The notes under the pieces are model-generated. The model saw only the letters and a program-made list of their open reading frames with translations. It was not told where the DNA came from and searched no databases. Position numbers and translations under genes: made by a program. Of a stretch of 64,000 nucleotides of DNA, positions 40,963 through 52,600 are shown piece by piece. The stretch's first letter is position 1; every line of letters begins with the position of its first letter. The stretch covers positions 1,116,001 through 1,180,000 of the forward strand of contig NW_020194552.1 of NCBI RefSeq assembly GCF_002865645.1, read 5' to 3'. Origin of the DNA: Hyaloscypha bicolor E (taxonomy: Eukaryota > Ascomycota > Leotiomycetes > Helotiales > Hyaloscyphaceae).

Positions 40963-41082
40963 ATTAATAATAGAAATATAAATTAAAATATAATTTTTAA
41001 AGAAATAAATTAAATAAGCTTTTAAATACTTTCTATAATATATTAATTAGGAAGCTTATTAGTATAAGGCCGGGCTTATAAC

Positions 41083-41253
41083 TAATATATATAAAAATTA
41101 TAGAATAGAGAATTATATTAAATAGTAAAAGAATTAATTAAACTAGTTAGAAAAGAGCTTAAGTAAAATATAAAGCTTTAGGAAATAAATATATAAATTC
41201 TAACTAAATAAAGTAATTATATTAGCCCTAATTTAGTAATTCTTATTATAATA
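41083..41253 (-). repeat. 5' LTR of element D (171 bp)
   Basis: Same length as 6762-6932 and aligned end to end. It is followed by TSD TTACT (41254-41258). Confidence 0.88.
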
Positions 41254-41258
41254 TTACT

Positions 41259-42360
41259 CTTATAATAAACTTATATATCCTAAATTATTTAATAAGCTAT
41301 TTAAATAAAATATAAAACTTTAAATATTTTAGTTTAATTATTATTTAATATTCTTAAATTTAATAAAAATATTATTATTATAGTTTTTTAGATCTAAAAT
41401 AAAATCTTTTATAAATTCAATAAAGGTTCTCTAATTTATAATATTAATACCTATTAATTATTTTTTATATTTCTAGATATCTTTAATTATATTTTTAAAA
41501 TAGGAAATATAATATATAACTTTTATTATATTTATAATTTAAATAATTCTATTTAGTAAAAGAAGTTCTAGGCTTTTTTAATATTTTTTCTTTTATAAAT
41601 TAGTAATTTTCGGGTTTTTAGAACCTTTTAAACTAAGAATATTACTAGAAATATAATAGGCTTTATATTAGATATTCGAATATTTTTATAATAATAGATT
41701 TAAGCTTCTAGCTTTTTTAAATTTTTTATTTATTATATTTCTATTTCTAATTTAATAATATAATAATAAGCCGCTATTAATTTCTCTATTATTATTATTT
41801 TATTAGCTAATTCTAGAAATATCTGAGTTCTATTTTCTTTTCCTAATTAGATAATATAAAAAGTACTTAACTAGATACTTTTCTAAATATCTAATTAGAT
41901 TATTCTAGTAATAATAGAAGTACTTTTTCTAGTTAATACTTTAATTATTAATAATTTCGTTTATTAATAGCTTAATTACCTTATAATAAACTGCTTTCTA
42001 ATAATTAGATTAATTAGAATATAAGATATATAATAGTAAAACAATATATAAATAATTAAGATAAGTAAGTTATAAAATAATACTTATAAATATAACTAAT
42101 TCCAAGAATTAGTTCTAGTAAAAAACTAATTATTACTTCTTTCTAGAGCTAGAAATATTTTTTTATATATTTCCTAATATTTAGTTAAATATATAAAGCT
42201 CTTTATTTAATTAGGAAATATAATTTTATATAATTTATATAATTCCGATTATAAGCTTTATTTAAAATAGAAAACTAAATTTATAATATCTAATATTTAT
42301 TTATATACTATTATATATATTTATATAAGATTTAGTAATATTATTTTTTCTAAATATATC
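41259..42360 (-). mobile_element. Ty3/gypsy element C, right segment (gag)
   Basis: Minus-strand reading of about 41650-41259 gives a gag-like stretch (LENLY.IY.RFYFRSKKL...YF..IQEY) that runs into the D insertion and continues at 6756 toward the zinc knuckle. The 5' LTR of C should lie near 41900-42360, but no partner was found. The AAT array begins at 42379. Confidence 0.6.
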
Positions 42361-42378
42361 TGGATTATAAATATATAA

Positions 42379-42474
<96 letters not shown>

Positions 42475-42475
42475 T
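42379..42475. repeat. AAT trinucleotide microsatellite
   Basis: A nearly perfect AAT array of about 32 units. It marks the right edge of the RIPed transposon block. Confidence 0.95.
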
Positions 42476-43404
42476 ATCTTTATTTATTTTATGTTATTTG
42501 TATTATTTTAGTTTATTTTATTTCATTTTATTATTTTATTTATTTTATCTTATTTTTTTATTTTATTTATTTTATTTATTTACTTATTTTTGTTATTTAT
42601 TTGTTATTTACTTTATCTTGATGGTTTATTATTTTATTGTACTAGTTATGTTATTTCATTGCTATTTTATTTAGTTCTATTCTTTTATTTATTTTCTTTC
42701 ATTTATTTATTTATTTATGGTTTATTTTATTATTATTCAAATCATATTGATCGAGTCATGATGTGATCGGATAATAACTAATATTGATTTTGATAATAGT
42801 TTAATTATAAACTTAATATTACAATTTAAATATTATTCTATATTCTTTTGATATTATCGGAAGAAATGATTTTATATATTATTGACTTATTTATCAATTA
42901 TTTATATATAATATAATTAAAAGTATTAATAATAATATATTATAATACAGGATGTTGAAAATTAATAATTTTAATTTATTATATCTTATTGATTACTCAC
43001 AGGATTATGACAGTTAAATTTATATGATTTCGAGAATAAAGTTAATTTTTTATATTAGAATATATTAAATATATTTTAAGGATTATATTCAAAATAAATT
43101 TTATCTTTTGATCTAAATATTTTTAGATTATAAATAAATATATAATAATGATAGTATAGATGAATATAATTAAAAGAAAACCCGAGAAATAAAGATTTTC
43201 GAAATCTTTTAATTTTTAATCTAAATTATTATAAAGCCTGATTAATCAAAGATAATTAAATAAAATTTTCAAACTTTATTTATTATTATTTTATAAAATT
43301 AATAAAGATTTATTTGATTAAGAAGTATTTAAGAATAATAAAATATTTTATAAAGATAATTAATATAATAATATTTATTGAAATAATAATATATAATATA
43401 TACA
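42476..43404. other. AT-rich but un-RIPed stretch, no gene recognised
   Basis: Very AT-rich, yet CA and TG dinucleotides are common (for example CATATTGATCGAGTCATGAT near 42750), unlike everything to the left. The first 250 bp are TTTATTTTATT-like low complexity. The rest has no long ORF. It could be ordinary AT-rich intergenic DNA, a subtelomere- or centromere-like spacer, or an organelle-derived insertion; nothing here decides. Confidence 0.6.

Positions 43405-43613
<209 letters not shown>

Positions 43614-43639
<26 letters not shown>
43614..43639. repeat. A tract (about 26 A)
   Basis: An uninterrupted A run joining the AAT array to the ATTTTATTT array. Confidence 0.95.
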
Positions 43640-43644
<5 letters not shown>

Positions 43645-43780
43645 TTTATTTTATTTATTTTATTTATTTTATTTATTTTATTTATTTTATTTATTTTATT
43701 TATTTTATTTATTTTATTTATTTTATTTATTTTTTTTATTTTATTTATTTTATTTATTTTATTTATTTTATTTATTTTTT
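43640..43780. repeat. ATTTTATTT 9-bp tandem array
   Basis: About 15 units of ATTTTATTT with one T-rich interruption near 43730. Confidence 0.93.
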
Positions 43781-44641
43781 AGAAATTAATTAATCTTTAC
43801 TTTTTTTATATTTCAATTATATATTATTTAAAGAAAAAAAAGAATTTATTACTTATATAACTTTTATATAAGTTTTATATAATAATTAGAAATAATTAAT
43901 TATTTTAATTATTTTTTTAATATATTACTAAAGAAAAGAGTCGAAAATATTATTATTAAGCCTATTTAAAAAACTTTAAATATTACTCGAATAATTTAGT
44001 ATTTAGTTCTAAAGATCTAAATATTTCTTTTAATAATATATATAAAATCTAGTTATTGTTTCAAATAACTAAAAAAGTATATAATTATAAGCTATTAGTT
44101 TAATATATTTAAAAATATATAAGGTATTATATTTTATAAAAAGTTTATAAAAAAGCTAGTCTTTATTAATTTTTTACTAGAATACTAATAATTATTAAAT
44201 TAAATTAAATTAAACTCTAGATTGAGAGTATTATATAAGCTAAATAAAAGAGTTTATAAAAGTTAGTAAAAGTATATAAATTTTGTATTTATTTCTATAT
44301 AAACTAGGAACCGGAATTATTTAACTTATATTTATATATTATTTCGATTATTTCGAGACTCGAGCTTAATATCTTTTTAATTCTTTTAATTCTATTAATT
44401 TGTATAAAATCAAATATTATTAAGCTTTTATTTACTAAAATATAAATAAATAGCAAGAAATAATCTTGTTATAGTTATGAAATAATCTCCTATAATTAAT
44501 TATAGAACTCTTTCCAAAAAAAAAAAAAATTTATTATTATATAAATTAAAAGCCTTATAAACAAATACTGCCATGTTTCTATAAAATATAATAAGAAGTG
44601 CCTCTCGGCAACTGCAACTACTAGAATTAAATTTCTTTCGC
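43781..44641. other. AT-rich flank between repeat arrays and the NLR gene
   Basis: RIP-like sequence (few CA/TG) to about 44480, then normal composition. The 3' untranslated region of the NLR probably lies in 44500-44641; an A run at 44515-44529 is present. I recognise no gene. Confidence 0.55.
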
Positions 44642-47600
44642 TTAGAATCCTTCTGCAGGAGTAGCAGGTCCAAAGCCATATGTATTGTCACTGATACCAG
44701 TTGGCGGGAAGAGGTCAAATCCGAAATCAACGTCTAAGTTGGCGTCCTGTTGTAAGAATGTGTCCAGATCGAAGTTGGCATCTAAGTTGGCGTCCTGTTG
44801 TAAGAATGTGTCCAGATCGAAGTTGGCATCTAAGTTGGCGTCCTGTTGCAAGAATGTGTCCAGATCGAAGTTGGCATCTAAGTTGTCATCTAAGTTAGCG
44901 TCCTGGTGTAAGAATGTATCCAAATCGAAATCGTCGGAAACATCGTCCCGACTTATCGCCTGAGAAGTATTGGTTAGCCTTAAGTGTTAAAAAGCAGGGA
45001 TTAAGTACTTACGTTGTAAAAATCTTCGGCTAAGCTCTGATTTGCTTCTAAAATTTCCCCTGTCACAAGAGCGGGTGGGGATTCAACCCTCACGGAAGTT
45101 GCAGGGTTTTGGAGTAGTGCCGTAATTTCCGCCTCTTTGTTGTACTCTGCAAGCTCGAGGGCAGTAAACCAGCCCAGCTGCGTAAGAGACACTGCATCTT
45201 TTGTGTTGATGCCCTCACACTGCAAAAGCCTACGAACAATGGAAACATGTCCATGAATTGTTCCTAGGATTAAAGCAGTTGCACCATTTGATATCCTACG
45301 CCTATCTCCAGAATTTACTTGTGGATGGTGACAGTTGCATTTATAGTTGACATCGATACTGTTTCCTCGATGACCCAAAAGCGCACAGACAACAGAGTAA
45401 TGCCCATTCTCCACCGCATGAAGAAGTGGAGTATAATGATCCACGTCTGCCACATTAACCGAGATTCCGTCGTCTTCTAAAAGGCGGATAATTTCTTCAG
45501 TGTTCCCACTGCGGGCGGCATTTCGAAGCTGGGAAACTTTCAGCCATGGCATGACATGATCTGGCACTGGGTGCTCGGGAAACAGAATTCGAATGGCATG
45601 GTCGTGTCCGTTGGCGGCTGCTTTAGACAAAGCAGTTTCGTTTCTGCTATTTTTGAAACTGATATTGCATTGGCTACCGTCTACGAGCAGCTTGATTATA
45701 CTTGTGTGGCCCAATTCGGCAGCAGCTATCAAGGCTGTTCTTTGGCGGCCGTCTACGGCATCGGCGTCCATCTTGCAGTCAATAATTAAGTATTGAAGGC
45801 TTAATAGACAGTTGAATCGACCTGCCAGAGGGACATACGATATTCTTTTTGATGGGATCAGATCCCTAGGGCTTTTGGAGCTGAGAAGTTTTAGCAATCG
45901 TAATGCTGTGAGATCGTCGCCACGAGTAATTGCTAACGAAATTGGCGGATAAGCTTGACGTGGATCCACTTCGTCCATAGGTATTTCGACGGCCCAAGTG
46001 AGGAGACTCTTATTTCCGTCTTTCATAATAGCATAGATAATTGCGAATCCCAATTCACCTGGCGACAAAATATTTCCGAGAAAGAACTTGGCGATCTCAG
46101 GGTCGTCTCTTTGGAGCGTATAATAAAAGGGCCTGCGACCTCCTATTTTGGCTATATGTTTTTTGTCCGCTCGGTGGATGCCAGCAAAATTGTCAGGAAT
46201 ACAGCCATCAAACTGCTGAGCCCAGCGCTCAACTGCGGCGATATCTCCCGCCTTGATAGCTAGTTCTACATCTATGGACTTAGGTTCTTGGTACACTGGG
46301 TATTTCGAATCGTCCATATGTCCAGCGAGATGATCACCTGTGGAATGTTGCTGAAGTGCTTTGGAATCTTCAAAACCAAAGATGGCCTTAGGACAGCCAG
46401 GAAAAGTACAGTAATAGGTTCGGTCATGCCTACTATTATGCCGGTCGCGTTCCTGGATGGTTTCGAAGCCTCCATAGAAGTATTCACAGTTGTATTTAGC
46501 GCATTTAAAGATTTTAGTTCCACCAAAGGTTCGGAGTTTCTGCGGCAAAGAAGTGGACAGTTGCCTCGAGCCCAGGTCGTCTATAGTTGATCTGATTCTG
46601 CCGAGGACAACGTCCAAATCCAAAATGCGAGCGTTGTTCGACTTCTGAGCCTTCGTTTGCATGCAGTTCTTCCAGTATTCGACGGCTCTACCTAAGCAGC
46701 TGAAAAATTCATACTTCTCGAAAACATGGAATCTCTCTCGCGTTACTTTCGAGATGGTGTCTCCGGGATCCTCGGCTGAGAAGTGCTTTCTAAGAAACTC
46801 ACGAATTTCGGCTCCCAGTAATTCGGTCGAGCCAGTACTGGGTTTGTCTAACTCAACAACGCAACGTTCGAGGTGATCCAGCCAGTGGACTATGGCGTAA
46901 TCTAAGAATGCATAGCAACCTTCGAGAACGTGGTTTTCGACAGCTTCTGAGGTTCTAGAAATGTCGAAGCAGTCGTTACTAAGATAGCAGAGGCATAGGA
47001 CAGCGAGGTTGTAGTCTTCTTTGTTGGGAAGAACGACCTTTTGGCTGATGAGGTAACTTTATTCCGTTAGTATTAGCCAAGACAAACTTGGAAGAAAATT
47101 GACACTCACTGCCTCGCAGTTGTATGGACAAGGCTGATGACACCGCTCGAACTGATATCAACCAACGATCCACAGAGGTCCTTCGAATCGACACACAGCT
47201 GGCGGTCCTTAAAGTCGATGGATCGATTTTCCAAGTCCACAGAAATCGCGCCTTGTATTTCGTGCCATTTTAGAGATCGCCTTGCGCAGACTAGCCATCC
47301 CAGAAGCTTCGCAGCGTCATCAGTTTCGGCTTCTTCTGCTTCCATAAGGATTCGGTCCAGAATACGAGCATACCTGGAATAGAGAGTCAACGAAGGGGTC
47401 TTATCTAGAATTTAAAAGGAGCGAAGAAAAACTTACGCCTCTACTAGTCCCTTAGGAAACCTTTCTGCTTCGAGCTCCCTATCTAGTCTCGCTCGTGAGG
47501 TTTGACCAAAAAGGTTTGTCATGACCAGTCTCGCAAATAAGAACATCCCTATTCCATATTAGTCTTGCATCCTGCTTTTTATATAATTCTTTTACCATCT

Positions 47601-49343
47601 GCTCTTTGAGTAACTTTGATCGCGATAGAACCCTCTTCAGCTTCTGACAAGCGAAATTTTTGCCGTATATTTTTTGCCCAAGATTGACAGAAAACCAAAA
47701 TATCCGAGCTGTTCTCAATGCTAGAGATTTTGGAGATCGGAATACCGCTGAAAAGCTTGCCGCAATCATTATCATCCTGGCTGACAAAGAGACAACGCAT
47801 TGCTTTCGGCTCATCCTCAGAGATACTATCAACAACGTTGCGAAACCAAGAGGCAATCAGCTTCTTTTCTTTTATTGGGCACTCGTCTAAGCCGTCAAGA
47901 ATTATGTAGACTTTATCAAACTTTCGTAGAGCGATGTCGAGCATATCTTTGGCATTGTTGATTGAGTTTAATAGGCTCTCTCCGGATGTTGAGGCATTTT
48001 CGTAGAAGTATGCTAGGAGACTCTCGTCAAGCTGAGGCTTCTCGCTATGCTGAAGAAGCTGCCACAACATACTCCGGGCAACTGCAAGAAAAGAATCGCG
48101 CTGTGAATCATGGTGTTTGCAGTAGAAAAAAACCACCTTTATAGAAGATAGTTTGCGCGCCTCGTCAACGAGAAGTGAGGTTAGGATTGTTTTACCTGAA
48201 AAGGATTTCATCAGAGAAAACACGGGTAAAAGAGGGGAACGAATTGCAGTGAAGGGTACTCACCGGCACCAGGGATCCCGGTTAGCCAGAGCAAAGGAAT
48301 AGAAGAAGAATTAGGATCGAGCCAAGCTTGCACGTGCTGTATTTGAAGCAACCACCGTCCAGTTCCAGGATACTGAAGTCGTACGTTTGCATAATTTTCT
48401 TGGTCAGCTTCACTGCTTGCGGCACCTAGCCAATCACGAACTGCAATCTTTCGTCTCTTTCCTTCGTTATCTCTCATGGCCCTGAACTCTTCTTTTGCTG
48501 TAACACGAGCCCTTTCAAATTCTTCGAACTGTGTTAAGCTTGCTTGACTTTCTACGAGTAGCTTATGACGTCTCAAATTGTCGAGAATTCCAGAAAATCG
48601 TGTTCGAAAAGTTTTCCAAGTTGCCTGAAAAAGTTGTCTCCACACTCGATAATATCTTAGTACCAGCGCCATAACGGAAACGATCCGCAACATACCTTTT
48701 TGCTTGAAATACTTCAAGGCTTTGGTGTGGAACTCAAGAATGTCCCAATATATCAATTCAAGCACTCTTCTCATATACGGGTTCGCTTGGAAGAGAGCCT
48801 GATATTGGGCCAGCAGAGGCAGTTGCTCACCGATGGCCTGATACATTTCCACAAGAGCATCAAATGCTTGAGTGTAGGTGTTTGCGACCTGCAGTAATAA
48901 GTGAGTGGCGACACTTCAGGGGTTTATGAATGAGAGATTTCAGTTCTCCTTACCAGTAGAAGAAACTTCATAGGACCCTATGGATTTTATGGACATTAGT
49001 GCTACCGAAAGAAAACTCAGGCCCATGCACAGCGAACTCTAGGGTCAAGGCTTACCCAAACAAAGGCAATGAATTGTGAATTATTAAGAAAAATCTCAAG
49101 AACTTTTCCATATTCATCCATTGCTTCCAGAAACTTCTTGAGACGTGTTAAATTTCTCATTTTCTTCTCAGATGCCTGCTTTTCTTGAATAGCGGCGATG
49201 GCAGCTTGTAGATCGTCCAACGTAACAAACTGGAAGTCCTCTCTATCATTGTCGCTAAGAGAGGCTTTGAATCGTTCGAGAGCCTCGTGGAAAACTGTTT
49301 CCTGGCCCGACGGACCAGGGTCAGGAGAGGATTTCGTCGACAT
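44642..49343 (-). CDS. NLR: DUF7708-like, NACHT, C2H2 fingers, ankyrin repeats, C-terminal acidic repeats
   Basis: A STAND ATPase of the fungal NLR type, expected to act as a cytoplasmic sensor in non-self recognition. Exons by eye: 49343-49056, 48977-48954, 48888-48264, 48195-47596, 47548-47437, 47373-47110, 47056-45013, 44959-44642; 4275 nt, 1424 aa, all GT-AG. The ATG at 49343 is the only in-frame one. Residues about 80-130 (FVWGPMKFLLLVANTYTQ) resemble the N-terminal domain I recall as DUF7708. The P-loop GIPGAGKT (308-315) is split by an intron; Walker B is YIILDGLDE (409-417). A winged-helix-like region lies at about 545-645, two CX4C...H fingers at 823-880, ankyrin repeats at about 945-1280. 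The tail (1320-1424) has a 16-residue repeat. The P-loop lysine and Walker B acids are present, so it looks functional. Confidence 0.85.
44745..44935 (-). repeat. 48-bp tandem coding repeat in the NLR tail
   Basis: A 48-bp unit encodes DANLDANFDLDTFLQQ. Three copies are almost identical in DNA and a fourth differs by a few bases (LHQ, DDN). The repeats are acidic, with Asp alternating with Leu/Phe. Near-identity at synonymous sites points to recent expansion or homogenisation, as in other fungal NLR repeat arrays. Confidence 0.9.
48954..48977 (-). other. 24-nt microexon of the NLR
   Basis: Encodes GPMKFLLL in phase 0 between introns 48978-49055 (GTAAGC...CATAG) and 48889-48953 (GTAAGG...TGCAG). 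Without it the conserved W-G-P-M/L-K-F-L motif of the N-terminal domain would be broken, which is why it was accepted. Confidence 0.8.
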
Positions 49344-49638
49344 GGCACAAAATGCACAATTGCTGTGTCGAGGGGATGTGTCGGCAGCTGCTCCGACAGT
49401 GCGAGCTCTTAAATAAAGGGAGAAATATGATCGATGGTTGTTGAGAAATAGGGCTCTACAGAGGCGGTCTGGGATGAGGTAGGCTGTGCAAGTTTGCTGC
49501 ACCTCGAGCCAGCATAGCCACAAGGCGCATTCGCAGGCGACTTGAAATGCTCAATCATGAGTATGAACTTGAAATTGAAACTTTATTTCCGCATTTCTGA
49601 AATCACTCTGGCTCGGAATTTTCAATACTGATCTGACA
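49344..49638. promoter_or_regulatory. Shared 295-bp divergent promoter region
   Basis: The NLR start (minus) and SNF2 start (plus) are only 295 bp apart, so both core promoters must lie here. I see no clear TATA box. An ATG at 49551-49559 on either strand is not in frame with the genes. Confidence 0.6.
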
Positions 49639-52600
49639 ATGGCTTCTCCTTGGTTGAAGAGGGCTTTCATATCGTCCGAGTCGGATTGTTCTGGCTCCAT
49701 CGCCAAACGCCCGGAACTGCAGTGCGGCTCACCAGCTCACTCACCGAACGGAGAGTGGTCGAAGCCAAAACTGGATTTACATAGTTCACAGTCCGGAACC
49801 AACGCCTTCTCAATCCTTCCACAAGCCAGTTTCCAGTTCGCATACGCAGATATCTCCCAGGGTATCGACGCGACAATATTTGATTCTTCGGTCAACAACC
49901 TACAGCCTCCGAATCATACAAATCTTCTATCTGCGAATCCTCGACGAGATGTCGAAGCACCTGTCCTTTCTCCACAACCGGAAAGAGAATCGGACCTGCA
50001 GGTTTCTGAGATGTGCTTTGGAATGGTATGAACAAATCATTATCGTATCCGATACACTGCTAAGGCAAAGTGCTAATAAACAATGCCAGATCTGCGATGC
50101 GAAAGCTCAGTTTCTCGACGATTCCCGCACAATCGAAAGCGCAGGCCTTTTGACCCTTCCACCTTCCAATGAAGACGTTTATACGCTTAAACTCGTTCGT
50201 CGTGACAACCATATAGCCTTGCAACACGAGAGGGACATTGATATTGCCGTATTAAACACAAAGACTACACATGTGCTATGGGCGATTGAAGAGCTAGGCT
50301 ATGTGCGCTATCAAGTTTTTGTTGGGGTAGAAACTTTTTCTACGAGCATTATCACTTGGGCAAATAAAGGTCAAAAAGTCAATTTCCTTGTGGAGATAAT
50401 TATATACGGAAGTAAACAAATCCGTGACCAGATTGGGAGGAAGCTTTCTGATGCAGAAATTTATTTACAACACCCTCGATGCTGTAGCGACCATGCTAAA
50501 TACGACAACCCCCACTATCTCGAATTCAAACATTCTCAAAAACCGGATTTGCCGCAGCAGTTGTGCCATTCTTTAACACATCCTAATAATTTAGGTCAAA
50601 CAGCTCCAAACTTTCAGCTTAGCGCGTTGCTAAACAGCTTGGATCAACATGAAAACCTTGACGATGGCGAGATTGACTGCCGGATAAAAACATCGCTTTT
50701 AAGGTATCCTTCATTTTACGATTTCTCCTAAATATCAAGATGCGTCTTTGAGTTTGACAGTTGTTAACTATGTGAAGGCACCAGAAAACCGGCGTTGACT
50801 TTATTGGACAAAGAGAAGGTTGGAGGGTATCCTCTATTCCGGAACTTTGGAAAGCCCACCAAAGGGATCAAGTGATGTTGTAAGTAAAATACTAATTTTT
50901 GTCACTTTCGACTTAACAAAAATATCTGGCTTTTAACAAAATGCAGTTACGAACATATAATAGTCGGTACTAGAAAGTCCACTGTCCCACCGCAGACATT
51001 CGGCGGAATCCTCGCAGATGAGATGGGCTTAGGAAAGACGTTAACTATGCTTTCTGCAATTGTTGGGAGTCTTGGCCTCGCCCATTCTTCTACAACTCCA
51101 CCAACGGTATCCAATTGCAAAACGTCTGCAAAGAGTACTTTGATCATTGCACCATCGGTTTGTAAGTGCTTTATCGAAATATTGATTGTGAGTTATTAAT
51201 AATCGATAAATTTTCTAGTGGTTATCGATGAGTGGTTGAAAGAGATCCAAAGGTTCGCCTTAAATATCTTATGATTACCTGGTAATATTAATATATCTAG
51301 ACATGTGGCACCAAACTCGCTGAATATACTCATATATCATGGGCAGAAGAGAGAATCAGAAAGCAGAGAGCTACTCGATTTCGACGTCCTTTTAACTACA
51401 TATGCTACAGTGGCATCGGAATTTGGAAAAGGCTCTGGGCCTCTTTACGGAATTACTTGGTTTAGGATTATCCTAGATGAAGGTATTGCATACTCATTTT
51501 GAATAGCAAGGAAAATAAAATACTAACCGACTTTGAAACCCAGCCCACTCGATACGTCATCAACAAACCAAGCAATTCCGAGCAATCACTTCTCTCTCTG
51601 CTTCCTATCGCTGGTGCCTGACTGGAACTCCAATTCAGAATACCCTCTTCGACCTTGGAGCACTCATCCGGTTTCTTCGAGTCCCCTTGCTTGAGAATAC
51701 CTCAAATTTTCGGGATCACATTGTGAGTCCAACTGAATCTGGAAAAGTGGGAGGCTTTAACAATTTGCGAACCTTGCTTAAGTCGATCTGTCTGCGCCGG
51801 ACCAGAGACCTCCTACATTTCCCGGAGCCAGAGGAAGTTATTTATGAACTTGATCTCTCACCTGTCGAGAAAGAAATGTACAACTCTATTGCAGAGTCAT
51901 CAAAACAAGCCATTGATGATGTTGTCAGCGGGCACAAAGCAATGGAAGCGTACAATGGTATTCTTCAAGCAATTATGCAACTGCGCTCGCTCTGCAATCA
52001 CGGTACCTTTGACTACATGGTTCTGAAAAGTGGCGTAATGGACCTGCCAGATCCCGAAGAGGCTCTGGCAGAACTTCAACAAACTGATGATGCAATATGC
52101 GCAATTTGTTCGTGCGATGTCACTTCAGTCAATAACCTAGAAGGGTCAAATCCTGGTCGTTTTACGGCTTGCTCGCATCTTCTGTGCAATGGTTGCTTCT
52201 TTCAGTATGAAGAAGACCTAAAGATGAATAGAAATGGGGAAAGTTCGTACTGTCCAATCTGTCGTGAACTTATCAGTGGAGGCGACGAAGAATTGTCGCC
52301 TAGTACTAAAGGCCGGGGGCAGTCGTATATGATCAATCCCAATTTGATCAACACCGGACAGGCAACAAAACTATCCAAATTGTTGGAAGATGTCCGTGGA
52401 GTTAGACACTCCGCTAAAAGGCTCGTTTAAAATCTCCAAAGAAATGAAATCAGCTAAACTCTGGGTAGCATTATCTTCTCCTCCTGGAAAAAGACACTTC
52501 ACATCATTGCCGCTTTACTTAGTGCGGATGGAATTCCATTTGTCCAGATAGATGGCTCTCTGACGCTTCCGGAACGGAGGCGAATTCTTACCAGATTCCA

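Larger units (their letters stand above)
6762..41253 (-). mobile_element. Ty1/copia element D, whole span with nested insertions
   Basis: D is bounded by two LTRs of exactly 171 bp and a perfect 5-bp TSD. Its own sequence is about 8 kb; the rest is A2 (9226-15294) and E (20517-40962, itself nested). Minus-strand coding relics appear in copia order from right to left: gag zinc knuckle (about 19540-19480), protease (about 19110-19030), GAG-pre-integrase (about 18640-18500), integrase core (about 18300-17500), RT (15920-15295, resuming at 9225) and RNase H (about 8700-8080). Integrase before RT is diagnostic of copia. All domains contain RIP stops. Confidence 0.85.

Noticed and set aside
44685..44963. 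Plus-strand open frames with Ser/Lys repeats
   Set aside because: Antisense shadow of the 48-bp coding repeat in the NLR tail.
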